DNA from: Hyphomicrobiales bacterium | Lineage (GTDB): Bacteria; Pseudomonadota; Alphaproteobacteria; Rhizobiales; Rhizobiaceae | Direction of reading: 5' to 3' | Assembly: GCA_900468625.1 (NCBI GenBank) | Contig: UBUL01000024.1 | Coordinates: 124,001-188,000, forward strand | DNA length: 64,000 nt | Shown: in pieces, positions 44,901 through 52,596 of the stretch | Numbering within the stretch: position 1 is the stretch's first letter | Layout: each line of letters opens with the position of its first letter | The notes under the pieces: generated by a model | Seen by the model: the letters and a program-made list of their open reading frames with translations, nothing else | Database searches by the model: none | What the model was told of the DNA's origin: nothing | Translations under genes and position numbers: made by a program

Positions 44901-45570
44901 GATACGGATAGGAAAGCGCGTTCTGGTACTGCTGGTAATTCCACTGTTGCTGTTGCGTACCAGCACCAACCTGTGCTGCGGCCTGCGCGAGGTCTGTCTG
45001 CATGGCCGTCTTGCCAAGGTCGGTAAGGCCACTTGCTGCCTGTTGCTGCAACGCCTTGTCCTGCTGGTCAGCGGTCATCGCCTGAGAATAGCCCTGATTA
45101 TAGAGGCCAGCGATAGTCTGCTGATTGGCTAGATTCTGCTGGCGCGCAAGTTCTGCCTGAGCTACGCCCACACGATTGCCACCAAGAGCCCCAAGAGCCG
45201 CCGCGTTGCCAAGGACGCCCTGCTGCTGCTCAGCATTCGACTCGTTCATGTTCGCCTGCGTGGCGTTCACCACGTTCTGAACATATGGGTTCATGTAGTT
45301 GCCGACATTGGCATAGGACGGCGTAGAAGACGCCATGTAATTGCCAGCGGCAGCCCCAAATTCCGGGTTAGACGAGCCTTGCAGGTTGGCGATGGTATTG
45401 AAGCCGGTGAGCTGGTTTTGCTCCATCCCAGTGCCGTCTACGCCGCCCGTATATGGCTTATAGGCGGTTTCAGCGACGGGGTTCGCCTTAGCAAGGAGGT
45501 CTTTGTACGCAGCTACGATCTCTGGCGGTAGCTCGGTCTTCTGCGTCGTGGTAGAGGATTTACCGCCCAT
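41932..45570 (-). CDS. Large virion protein with phage-tail lysozyme-like domain (1212 residues)
   Basis: This long protein has a Gln/Ala-rich N-terminal helical part. Low-complexity Pro/Gly linkers carry GGxV/I motifs (FNKGGAVHDKED, FAHGGVIKGYADGG, YAPGGVI). A lysozyme-like domain at about residues 588-716 contains IASTGIHESGFAPNNAYGDW with a probable catalytic glutamate, NRAGGIMSWNGDRLANLRSF and NNAWAFKGYNQPGN. The C-terminal third is helical. It probably opens the peptidoglycan during DNA entry. It ends in a TAATG overlap with the 989-residue gene. Confidence 0.78.
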   Translation of the reverse strand: MGGKSSTTTQKTELPPEIVAAYKDLLAKANPVAETAYKPYTGGVDGTGMEQNQLTGFNTIANLQGSSNPEFGAAAGNYMASSTPSYANVGNYMNPYVQNVVNATQANMNESNAEQQQGVLGNAAALGALGGNRVGVAQAELARQQNLANQQTIAGLYNQGYSQAMTADQQDKALQQQAASGLTDLGKTAMQTDLAQAAAQVGAGTQQQQWNYQQYQNALSYPYQNISWLSNIVEGLGAGRGTTTTTQPAGNTASGILGGVLGLASLFNKGGAVHDKEDSARPGYAPGGVIPYTGPSGIVSANNNNPPAANDNGVYVPQAATGTTGVIGPAHPTPVQQQPDQGQQMLQTGINAEAAALKKQYPNGILAGAPQQGPTLSGAPLGASSDQSGGLLSKLGGLFGFAHGGVIKGYADGGDAGIDYPGIDAGQNALTVEDLNRLLGPTQAPVVVQPARPVTPTPGIISADTQAADARLDLPNPQPAAPALEPPVTIASDPTQGPGVVAPDQSQGVVPSNIPVPTPRPYRDPQVASVANTGDDANAGAGVVPNSSPTGVVGVPANSHLPSAPKAGNQQVYDPFMNTVRTGFDGPNGRVAITNPNALAAIASTGIHESGFAPNNAYGDWQDGKNRAGGIMSWNGDRLANLRSFVKQQGGSGNGTAQQQAQFFLQEDPGLIDRLNKARSPQEAQQIMNNAWAFKGYNQPGNKEAAARIRQAVALAPQFSGDGNATIPAPTSDAQLPNYSASSTRPTTPPDAPQNAHAGILGGTGPTTESSQTNLGGIFGNVGNFLSGKGGHLLNLSDDQRMALLSAGLGMMAGTSPNALTNIGTGGLKGVEAWNTQKQRERENALAASNIETQKSDVALRGKQLALEADKAKADIGQQTAQTAGINTETAIKRWNVTNTPQGMLIRDATNPTAQPQFYSWQNIQANGLPPQAMSNETIGAQASGAHGTAPASATPAAPTTAPNNAPVTAAPTQPVGAPQQFVTKAPDNIPFDGRNFSTTGTQLIADETKAASDKARTEYQAAQSAQVQINEMKHDLATIGDSAWTMPGAGFKNRVNLANAINTTLQAAGFPPAIDPNSVGAGQDLNKLSTRLGFDLSQTLGSREAASTIDQAVSAVPGGYNSKEGAQRIIAGIEAANQRKMDYYTFLQDWQSKSGGSIKGADEYFNQVNPPEKYANQALLKIATVPRSQADIDNAPPGTMFNDNGILRIKK

Positions 45571-45579
45571 TTCAGATCC

Positions 45580-46053
45580 TTAATTGTCCCAAGCGCTCGG
45601 GCCTACGGCACCGCGGTTCCACACAAAGAACGCGCCGGCCTTTTCAAGCTGCTTTTCGTAGAGACGCACTTTCGCTTCGGTGCGGTGATTGCTGACAATG
45701 CCCACCATGAGGGGTAATTTCATCTTCTCCGATGCGTCCTTAGCCCATCCAAGAAGTTTTTTGGCGTAGTCGCTTCGCCTATGGTCTGGGTGGACGAAAT
45801 TCCATGCCTCATTCAGAAACCATGTCTCTGAATAGTAGGGCTGGCCGATTTCGAGGTAGATGCTTGCGATCGGGTCGCCATAGTCTCCGATGACGCCAAT
45901 GAGCGCGCCTTCCTTTCGGAAATAACGCTGCATGTAATCGCGTACCCTTTTCTCCGAGAGGGGGAAAAGGCCATTTTCGTCATGGAGGAGCTTGATCATT
46001 GAGACGATCTTGTCCTCGTCTGCCGGGACGGCAGGCCGTACAGCTTCAAACAT
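45580..46053 (-). CDS. Phage GNAT N-acetyltransferase-like protein
   Basis: The 157-residue product is a single GNAT fold: EAVRPAVPADEDKIVSMIKL, YFRKEGALIGVIGDYGDPIA, and the acetyl-CoA region WNFVHPDHRRSDYAKKLLGW; later KVRLYEKQLEKAGAFFVWN. Such proteins are often embedded in podovirus structural modules with unknown targets. It lies between the glycine-rich 158-residue protein and the 1212-residue virion protein. Confidence 0.85.
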   Translation of the reverse strand: MFEAVRPAVPADEDKIVSMIKLLHDENGLFPLSEKRVRDYMQRYFRKEGALIGVIGDYGDPIASIYLEIGQPYYSETWFLNEAWNFVHPDHRRSDYAKKLLGWAKDASEKMKLPLMVGIVSNHRTEAKVRLYEKQLEKAGAFFVWNRGAVGPSAWDN

Positions 46054-46065
46054 AAGGTTTTCCGG

Positions 46066-46542
46066 TTACCTATGGGGATTTGGCATTTTCTTCAGCTTCT
46101 TGATGTTCTGAGCACGCATGTGCTTGACCATCTCGTGCAGAATCTTGTGGCCACGCTTGATATCACCGTCGCCAATGCGGGCTACGACCTCGGGAGGAAC
46201 TACGAACTCGCCTCCGGCAGCCATGATCGGCACATTGCCGGGCACATTGCCGCCATTGGCACGAGCTGTTACGTTCGGGGCTGTGCCACCGGGGATGTCG
46301 AACATCTTATTGAAGATGGCGAAACCGGTCTTGGTGTTTCCCTCCCCTATCCCAGACACGATATCGGCCGGGATAACGAAGCTCTCTGGCTTCACATCCA
46401 TTGCGATGTGATCCGTTCTCCCTGCCACATGGCTATCAATCGGTCCTACATGGGGCACTGGAGCGGCATAGGGCCTTGAGGCTAGCTGAAGTGCGGCGGA
46501 AGCCGCATCACCTCCGTAGGGAGTTGGTGTGGTTTTAGTCAT
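46066..46542 (-). CDS. Phage structural protein with GGNV and basic C-terminal tail
   Basis: The 158-residue product has an Ala/Pro-rich start, then FVIPADIVSGIGEGNTKTGF and FVVPPEVVARIGDGDIKRG, which look like two copies of one unit. A short ANGGNVPGNVPIMAAGGEF link precedes the second copy, and the C-terminus is strongly basic (NIKKLKKMPNPHR). The start at 46542 overlaps the upstream stop. It may bind DNA or join virion parts; no family was named. Confidence 0.72.
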   Translation of the reverse strand: MTKTTPTPYGGDAASAALQLASRPYAAPVPHVGPIDSHVAGRTDHIAMDVKPESFVIPADIVSGIGEGNTKTGFAIFNKMFDIPGGTAPNVTARANGGNVPGNVPIMAAGGEFVVPPEVVARIGDGDIKRGHKILHEMVKHMRAQNIKKLKKMPNPHR

Positions 46543-46759
46543 AGTAGGCAATCTTCGCACTCGTCCCGTTAGGAAGGGTTACGACAATGAACCCCACGGG
46601 ATTAGCCGGTAGCGTGGCAGATCCCCCAGTTGCGGAGGTTGCGGTTCCAGTCGTCTGGGGGAATATCGTCCCGAGAGCAGTGCGAATGCCACTCAGTGCC
46701 TGCACGCCCTGCTGAAGGACCGAAAGAATGCTGAAACTGTTATTGCTTTCCATCGTCAT
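46535..46759 (-). CDS. Small phage structural protein
   Basis: The 74-residue product (MTMESNNSFSILSVLQQGVQ to NGTSAKIAYYD) has an N-terminal helix and a Gly/Thr-rich middle. It overlaps the end of the gp10-like gene by ATGA, and its own end overlaps the next start, so it is coupled on both sides. No function was recognised. Confidence 0.7.
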   Translation of the reverse strand: MTMESNNSFSILSVLQQGVQALSGIRTALGTIFPQTTGTATSATGGSATLPANPVGFIVVTLPNGTSAKIAYYD

Positions 46760-48786
46760 CTCTTCCCATCAGGGGCTGCTCGGATGCGAAGGCCCCCCAT
46801 ACGCCAGAATGAACCCGTTCCGGTACCTTCGATCCGCATAGCGATTTGGCGGCCGCGAATCCGTGGGTTTTTAAATGTCGTAGTTTGATTGATCGAATAC
46901 GGCCCTTTTGTTTTGACAGGGCCATTCGGATAGTTCGTGTATTTTAGCGTTATGTTGAGAGATGCCGTTGGTGGCGCATTGAATTTCCCATACCGAAAAT
47001 CGGGGATCATCCAATCGACAAACGTCAGGTTTTCACCTTGGGCTATCTGCGTGTACCCAGTCTCAAAGAATTCCCCCATGGGCTGACCGTCAGCATCATT
47101 GGCAACCTCGTGCTGATAGATAAATCCCGCCGTGTTGGCACCCACGGGCTGCCCCACCACAGACTGATCGATCCACGCTGTACGATCGAGCCGCCCACAG
47201 TCCCAACAGTTAAGAACAAAATTGAACTTAACGTAGGAGTCTATCTCGCCCGTTCCCCCAGAGATTGAAGGAAAATACCAAGCAATTTCTCCAAAACCAT
47301 TGTTGGAGGCAGCACAGATTTTATCGATATTATTCAGGTCCAAGTCCTGGAAAACGAAATCCCAGACGGAACATACAATGGGTTGTACACCATCGCCGGC
47401 ATAGACATAAAACTGGTTGTTCCCCATCCAGTAGACGGAGGAATTTACCACGCAGGCCGCATGGCGAGCGATAAGCCCGCATTCCTTGGAAAGCTTCGTA
47501 AAGCCGAAAACCAAAGGAGGCTGGACATATTGCATTGCCCAGACCTCAATATCGGTCCAGATGAAGGCGAATTGAGGCCCCTGAAGACCTCCCACAATCT
47601 TCGATCCGGTAGGAATACGATAGCCGCCGGCTTGCGTAAGCGCCGTCACCGTCCAGTTTGTATAATCACCAGAATCCGACCAGTTTATTAAGAGTGGATC
47701 CTGAACGCCATTGATCGAGGACGCCCATGCAACGAGGATTTGGTACGGGTCCGAGACAAAGATACCGCCATTGACCTCTGGAGCGTTTACAACCTTCGTT
47801 GCCACAAGATAGCCGCCCGTCGGCGACCACGTGAATATGGGGCCGTTTGTCGGGCACCCAATAAGGATTTCACCCCAGTTATCCAGCGTCCAATTGGTCG
47901 TTGTGATAGGCGTCCCAGATGAGGGAGACGGCGCAACTCCAATACCATAAGCTCCAGCACCGTAAGGCCCAATACCATAGCCTGCAGGTGGCGTGATGGG
48001 CGACAGGCCGATGTAATAAACGAACTGCGCGTTACCGCCGTTCATAGATTGCGTATCGGTCGAAGTGGCGTTGAATTGAGAATTGATGGTGAACTGATTG
48101 GAATTTATGACCGTTTGGACGACATACGATCCGGATACGGTCAGGCCTCCGACGACAGTTGGCGTTGGAACAGAAAAGCTTCCCCCTACCGAATAGCCGT
48201 GATTGGCGAGTCCAACCGTAATCTGCGGAGATCCCGAAACGGTTGAGAACGTTGGAGTAGTTCCACCATTAGCCACTGTGCTCGTGGCGTTAGAAGCCGC
48301 TTGAATTTCATACGAATTAGGACCTGTGATTGTCAGGATCGGATACGACCCCTGCAGGACCAAGCCTCCGACAGCAACGGGCGTGTTGAGGTAAATGCTG
48401 TCGTAAATCGATATAACAATATCAGGATCAGTGATCGTTACGATATTGCTGCTAGAGGTCGTAGAAAAGTTGGGGGCCGGATTGGTCGTTAGCGTCCTTG
48501 GCGTGATCGTCTGGAGAACATTATTGCTGATGACGCTGAGAGACGACTGAGCCCCTACTCCAAGATGGAGATCCGAGTTCAGACCCTCCCAAGCATGCAG
48601 GGCGCGCACCGGAGAACCGACAGAATTCGGGTAATATTTTGTCCATCCGCCAAGCTTCTCGACAAGCATCATCTTGCCAGCAGCCTTGAACCGAATGAGC
48701 TGCGATGTCTGAATTACCGCAGCATTCAACGTGGGCGTGGCCTCGATATTGACCCCAGGCTCCAGCACGATTGTTTCGAGAGGCAT
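46756..48786 (-). CDS. P22 gp10-like tail-hub/DNA-stabilisation protein candidate
   Basis: The 676-residue beta-rich protein starts MPLETIVLEPGVNIEATPTL. It includes KMMLVEKLGGWTKYYPNSVG near the start, many NPAPNFSTTSSSNIVTIT-type strands, and a later WMGNNQFYVYAGDGVQPIVC block, which resembles the beta-propeller of P22 gp10-like tail-hub proteins. The N-terminal opening matches proteins annotated as packaged DNA stabilisation proteins. Position after the two adaptor proteins supports this. It would close the portal and form the tail hub. Confidence 0.72.
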   Translation of the reverse strand: MPLETIVLEPGVNIEATPTLNAAVIQTSQLIRFKAAGKMMLVEKLGGWTKYYPNSVGSPVRALHAWEGLNSDLHLGVGAQSSLSVISNNVLQTITPRTLTTNPAPNFSTTSSSNIVTITDPDIVISIYDSIYLNTPVAVGGLVLQGSYPILTITGPNSYEIQAASNATSTVANGGTTPTFSTVSGSPQITVGLANHGYSVGGSFSVPTPTVVGGLTVSGSYVVQTVINSNQFTINSQFNATSTDTQSMNGGNAQFVYYIGLSPITPPAGYGIGPYGAGAYGIGVAPSPSSGTPITTTNWTLDNWGEILIGCPTNGPIFTWSPTGGYLVATKVVNAPEVNGGIFVSDPYQILVAWASSINGVQDPLLINWSDSGDYTNWTVTALTQAGGYRIPTGSKIVGGLQGPQFAFIWTDIEVWAMQYVQPPLVFGFTKLSKECGLIARHAACVVNSSVYWMGNNQFYVYAGDGVQPIVCSVWDFVFQDLDLNNIDKICAASNNGFGEIAWYFPSISGGTGEIDSYVKFNFVLNCWDCGRLDRTAWIDQSVVGQPVGANTAGFIYQHEVANDADGQPMGEFFETGYTQIAQGENLTFVDWMIPDFRYGKFNAPPTASLNITLKYTNYPNGPVKTKGPYSINQTTTFKNPRIRGRQIAMRIEGTGTGSFWRMGGLRIRAAPDGKR

Positions 48787-48789
48787 ATC

Positions 48790-49491
48790 TTATCCGCGTG
48801 GGGGCTGTGCGAGAGGAGTCGGCGAGAACGCTGTCCAGGAATCGGACCACGATTTCTTTCGAAGCTCTTCGATGTTCGCGGAGGTCTTGAGTGCCTGATA
48901 TTGATTTTCCCAAGACGACGACATTTGCGGGTCGCTGGCTTGCGCACCAAAATTGCGCATATAACCTGAGACAAACACCATCGAAGCCGCCAAGAAGAGG
49001 TCGTAAAGATACGTCGTAAGGAATGTCGTCGTATTGCTTGCGGAAAGAGGAGCGGGGCGAAGCGTCCCATAGGCCTCGATCGTGTAGAAATTATCCGGTG
49101 AAGGCCCGAAAATCACCTTCCACTGGTCAACCATCGCATACATCTGCGGCAAGCCAGTTGTGTTCGGATTCCCCCACAGTGCATAGATCACCTCTTTAGA
49201 GGTCGGCACTAGCGGGTTTCTGGATGCAATGGACGGATCGGTCGCAAATGGGGTAAGAACGTTAATACCCTGAACGGTGACAAACGTATTCGGTAGCGTC
49301 GCATTCGGATTCGCCTTTACCAACGCAACACTAGTATCCCGGAAGATGGTTGAGATCAGATCGAGTTCCCGGTAGATGCGCATTTCCGCATAATTAATGA
49401 CGGCCGGCAGGATCGTTTGGAAATCCGTATCTGTCGGATCCATGGCGATCATCTGCTCAAGCTGAGCGACATAGGTGGTGTAGTCAACCAT
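48790..49491 (-). CDS. Phage head-tail adaptor-like protein
   Basis: The 233-residue helical protein begins MVDYTTYVAQLEQMIAMDPT and contains ILPAVINYAEMRIYRELDLI, the pattern of adaptor proteins that bind the portal in SU10-type podoviruses. The C-terminus is Pro-rich (PTPLAQPPRG). It lies between the zinc-binding 111-residue gene and the gp10-like gene. The stop of the former overlaps its start by TGATG. Confidence 0.75.
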   Translation of the reverse strand: MVDYTTYVAQLEQMIAMDPTDTDFQTILPAVINYAEMRIYRELDLISTIFRDTSVALVKANPNATLPNTFVTVQGINVLTPFATDPSIASRNPLVPTSKEVIYALWGNPNTTGLPQMYAMVDQWKVIFGPSPDNFYTIEAYGTLRPAPLSASNTTTFLTTYLYDLFLAASMVFVSGYMRNFGAQASDPQMSSSWENQYQALKTSANIEELRKKSWSDSWTAFSPTPLAQPPRG

Positions 49492-49826
49492 CAGTTCGTC
49501 ACCAGCTGGAAGCCATCATTGGTTGCGATATTTATTCCGTTATCCGTGATGATCCATGTCGTCTCATCAATGGCGAAATATTCTGGACGAGGATTTCTGA
49601 TCGGAAGCGGATCGGGAGGAAGGATGCGCGCCTTAAGCTGTGGCTGCGGGACATCCCAACATCTTTCGCAAACGAGAAGCCTGAGATTTTGAAGCCGTGT
49701 GCCGGCCCATTGGACTTTCCAACGGAGATCGACGTGATTATACCAGATGCCGCAATCATCACAGCAGGCAAACGCTTGAGGACGGCTTGGGCTGACCTTA
49801 GCGCGGCCGTGAAATCGCCAAGCCAT
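49491..49826 (-). CDS. Zinc-ribbon-like phage structural protein
   Basis: The 111-residue product has two cysteine pairs about 28 residues apart, CCDDC at 21-25 and CERCWD at 53-58, a likely zinc-binding fold. Between them is WAGTRLQNLRLLV. The C-terminal part is beta-rich (WIITDNGINIATNDGFQLV). It sits between two adaptor candidates in the head-tail module, so it is probably a virion component. Confidence 0.75.
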   Translation of the reverse strand: MAWRFHGRAKVSPSRPQAFACCDDCGIWYNHVDLRWKVQWAGTRLQNLRLLVCERCWDVPQPQLKARILPPDPLPIRNPRPEYFAIDETTWIITDNGINIATNDGFQLVTN

Positions 49827-49830
49827 TGAA

Positions 49831-50526
49831 TTACCTCACATAATAGCCGCCTGTAGCGGGGCTTATAAAGAGCGGAACATTCTCGACGTCTTGTTCATGC
49901 GCATTCTCAAGCGACATCTGCGCTTTGGCTTCCAGTCGGCCGACCTGTGCCGGCGCATAGCTATGGGCCAGTCGAGCAGCCAGTCCCCACGCAAAGGCGT
50001 CATACCAGCGGTTCGGAAGGTCTGAAGTCTCGCCACCCTGCAGGTTCGCGTCGAAAATCTGCGTCACGCGATAATAGCGAAGCGTATAAGGGCCATTGCC
50101 ATCTGGGACTTGCCAGAGCGTTATGGAAGGCTGCAGAAGACGGTCGAACCAGAAGCTGGTGACGCGACCCTGCATACTCTTATTCGGCAGAGAGGCATAT
50201 TCCGTGCGAGACAGCGGCCAAATGATTGTATCAATCGGGTTGCCGTTGCCATCATCCATGCGCCAATAGGCATCGAGGACCATGATTGTGGCGGGATCGA
50301 CTGTATATTGCGCCTGTCCTTGGATAAGGGTCGTTTCGACCAGATCGACTTTCCAGAGGTTCGGCGTGTCGTTGTTCCACGCCGCCAGCATCAGGTTCAT
50401 GGCCATGTAGGCATCTTTGAGATGCTCTTGCGTAATGGCTGGGCGCCGGATACCGCACAAGCCATAGGCGTACATGATCAACTCGCCATAGCTGGGATTA
50501 AAACTGGTCGTGCCGCTTGATGTCAT
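49831..50526 (-). CDS. P22 gp4-like head-completion/adaptor protein candidate
   Basis: The 231-residue protein begins with a TSSGTTSFNPSYGELIMYAY helix and AYMAMNLMLAAWNNDTPNLW, which is the typical start of gp4-like proteins that extend the portal. It continues with QAQYTVDPATIMVLDAYWRM and RWYDAFAWGLAARLAHSYAP. It lies upstream of the zinc-ribbon and adaptor genes in the expected place. The family call is by resemblance, not search. Confidence 0.72.
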   Translation of the reverse strand: MTSSGTTSFNPSYGELIMYAYGLCGIRRPAITQEHLKDAYMAMNLMLAAWNNDTPNLWKVDLVETTLIQGQAQYTVDPATIMVLDAYWRMDDGNGNPIDTIIWPLSRTEYASLPNKSMQGRVTSFWFDRLLQPSITLWQVPDGNGPYTLRYYRVTQIFDANLQGGETSDLPNRWYDAFAWGLAARLAHSYAPAQVGRLEAKAQMSLENAHEQDVENVPLFISPATGGYYVR

Positions 50527-50530
50527 GGCG

Positions 50531-51226
50531 TTAGCTCAGAACAATGGCTGTTACAGCGCCACCGGAGACAGTGAGTGTCGCTTTCGAGGTGTACGTGCCA
50601 GTGACAGGGACGGTGAGCTGCTGGCTATTGGTGACGACAGTCTTGGTAGGAGCTAGGGAAATGCCCACGCTCTGCAGGGCACCGGATGACACGTTGACGG
50701 TTGCAAAGTCTGTAGAAGCGCTGACCGAAACGGTTCCCAAGCTCGTCGTAAAGCCATTGGAGATCAGCGTGTCCGTCGTGGCTGCAAGGGCGATCCAATT
50801 GATAAAGCCCGCAGTGATCGCGGCATTACCATTGAGTGCTCCCCCGCCGCCATTGTTTGCAACTTTGACCGACATGTTGTTCGTGACGAGTGCGGCAGTG
50901 CCGGGAACGCCGACATAGGAAAGCTGGCCCGTTGCCCCAACTATAGTAGCCGTGCAGCTTACAGAGGTGCCATCGGCGTCTTGAACCGGTACTGCCGATG
51001 CTTGGTTGGTAATGACCGTGCTCCCTGTTGGAAGCTTGGCAGATTGCATATTTCCGCCACTTACGCTGAGCGTGACGGTACCAAATTGCATTGTACCGTC
51101 TGGACCGGTCAGAGATTTAGATTGCCCATCTGTGACGACAGCACCGTTGGATGGGACAATTGTGCCGGGCACAAAGGAAATACCGCCCGGTCCCGAAAGA
51201 CCGTTTGCCGAAATCGTACCGGACAT
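50531..51226 (-). CDS. Beta-repeat phage structural protein
   Basis: The 231-residue protein consists mostly of imperfect tandem beta units of about 40 residues, each ending in a V/L-I/V-T/S-N/D core: VVTDGQ, VITNQA, LVTNNM, LISNGF and VVTNSQ. Strands of the type TVTLSVSGGNMQSAKLPTGS precede each core. It is low in charge and cysteine-poor. It could be a head decoration or fibre protein. No family was recognised. Confidence 0.7.
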   Translation of the reverse strand: MSGTISANGLSGPGGISFVPGTIVPSNGAVVTDGQSKSLTGPDGTMQFGTVTLSVSGGNMQSAKLPTGSTVITNQASAVPVQDADGTSVSCTATIVGATGQLSYVGVPGTAALVTNNMSVKVANNGGGGALNGNAAITAGFINWIALAATTDTLISNGFTTSLGTVSVSASTDFATVNVSSGALQSVGISLAPTKTVVTNSQQLTVPVTGTYTSKATLTVSGGAVTAIVLS

Positions 51227-51235
51227 GGATATTCC

Positions 51236-51583
51236 TCAGTTGATGGAGAACGACTGGCGCGTCTTCAACTCAAGGCTACCGCCTGTGAGTGTCGCTACGT
51301 TCAGACGAACCGCTGAGATCGGGAAAAGGTAGTTCCCTGTAATGGTGGCCGTAGAGCCAACTGGGAACTGCGGATCCGTCATCCAGCGAATATTGGGATT
51401 GGCAGTGTTGTCCTGAAGATTCAGCTCATCGAGCGTATATTCCACGCTATATGTGGCGGTCACGCCATTGGGGACGTAGACCTGAATTGCCACATTGAAT
51501 GGCCCAATGGACGGATCTAAATTGTACGGTACCGACGTGCCCGTTGCCGAAACAGTTGCAAATCGAGAAAGCGGAGATGGCAT
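51236..51583 (-). CDS. Beta-rich phage structural protein
   Basis: The 115-residue product is all beta in appearance (NVAIQVYVPNGVTATYSVEY, GSTATITGNYLFPISAVRLN) with few charged residues, and lies among the head decoration genes. It is 9 bases from the next gene. No family was recognised. Confidence 0.7.
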   Translation of the reverse strand: MPSPLSRFATVSATGTSVPYNLDPSIGPFNVAIQVYVPNGVTATYSVEYTLDELNLQDNTANPNIRWMTDPQFPVGSTATITGNYLFPISAVRLNVATLTGGSLELKTRQSFSIN

Positions 51584-51627
51584 AGCCTACCCTCAAAAAG
51601 AGAGCAGGAGCGCGAGCCCCTGCCTGT

Positions 51628-51795
51628 CTAAGATTGCTGAATGTCGGGATATTTGCGGTGGACTGCGCTTCTGATCTTTTTCTTTTCTTCGGATGAACCG
51701 AATTGAGAAACGCGAGCCAATGCGTTTCGTGCATGGCTCGCGTCAGGGATCGGGTACTTGCGCTTTCCAGGCTCCGCAAATTCAGAAGACGGCAT
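51628..51795 (-). CDS. 55-residue phage protein, DUF6582-like
   Basis: The short product starts MPSSEFAEPGKRKYPIPDAS and continues HARNALARVSQFGSSEEKKK to a basic end. The pattern LPxSxFAxPxxRKYPI with HARNAL is common in small phage proteins near capsid genes. It lies between the Lys/Gly-rich and beta-rich structural genes. Function is unknown. Confidence 0.72.
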   Translation of the reverse strand: MPSSEFAEPGKRKYPIPDASHARNALARVSQFGSSEEKKKIRSAVHRKYPDIQQS

Positions 51796-51838
51796 ATCTT
51801 GCCGCTCCTTATATGAAATGCGACCGCCTTTAGCGTAG

Positions 51839-52126
51839 TCAGTCGCCTTCCTTATTGGAAGGATCAGAAGTCTTGGCGGCAGACGAAAGCGGGCTGGTAT
51901 CAGCCCCTACTCGGCCACCGGACTTCCGGCCAGGACGGTCAAGGCGCATCTTGGACTTCTTGCCGTCCACCTTGCCCATTTCCTTTTTCTTGACGCGGCC
52001 GCCATCCTTGCGCTTGTCGGCTTCCTTCACGACGTTGCTGCCAGAACCGGTATAAACATCCTTTGGAGATTCATCCTTCGGGACGACACCGCCGTCCTTA
52101 CGGCAATTCTTCATCTTACCCTTCAT
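51839..52126 (-). CDS. Lys/Gly-rich phage protein with KDGG motifs
   Basis: The 95-residue product is strongly basic with repeated KDGG and GGRV motifs: NCRKDGGVVPKDESPKD, ADKRKDGGRVKKKEM, then GKVDGKKSKMRLDRPGRKSG. It closely resembles the 56722-57273 protein in both the KDGG and the GKV(D/E)GKK...DR segments. It may bind DNA or nucleic acid in the virion. It overlaps the upstream gene by ATGA. Confidence 0.75.
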   Translation of the reverse strand: MKGKMKNCRKDGGVVPKDESPKDVYTGSGSNVVKEADKRKDGGRVKKKEMGKVDGKKSKMRLDRPGRKSGGRVGADTSPLSSAAKTSDPSNKEGD

Positions 52127-52581
52127 GGCATATCTCCTGCCTGAGGAAGTTGAACATAGTAGGAGGTGACGGTGACGGTGCCGACAGTGGTAGCGCCTAC
52201 TGGCGTTACTGTGACGACGATGCCAGTGTTTGCTCCTACATTGAGCATCGCTGCGAGTTGAGCCGCCGTGTAGGTAATAGCGGCTCGGCCGGCAGTCTTT
52301 GCATTGATGCTGGCGACATATTGAGTGCCGCCAGCAGTCGTTCCAATGGTGAGGGTTGCAGAGGTCGCGGAATCGAATGCCGTCGTCACGTCAATGTTGA
52401 AATCCGTGAGCTGAGAGCCCACGGGAACATAGATCGTGGACGAAACGGCGTTCGTTCCGTTCTGCGCGAGAGAGGCGGACTGAGCCATCACGCAAAAGCC
52501 CTGGTCGGTATAGCCAGAGGCCGTACCGTCCAGTTTATGCGTGAAGGTCGAGACAGGTCCCGTAAAGGCTGTGGTGGTCAT
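52123..52581 (-). CDS. Beta-rich phage head protein
   Basis: The 152-residue product is a beta-sandwich-like protein (STIYVPVGSQLTDFNIDVTT, GIVVTVTPVGATTVGTVTVT) encoded directly after the major capsid gene. Position suggests a head decoration or fibre protein. It is rich in Thr, Ala and Val, with one cysteine. No family was recognised. Its stop overlaps the next start. Confidence 0.72.
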   Translation of the reverse strand: MTTTAFTGPVSTFTHKLDGTASGYTDQGFCVMAQSASLAQNGTNAVSSTIYVPVGSQLTDFNIDVTTAFDSATSATLTIGTTAGGTQYVASINAKTAGRAAITYTAAQLAAMLNVGANTGIVVTVTPVGATTVGTVTVTSYYVQLPQAGDMP

Positions 52582-52596
52582 TGGTTATTACCTCCA

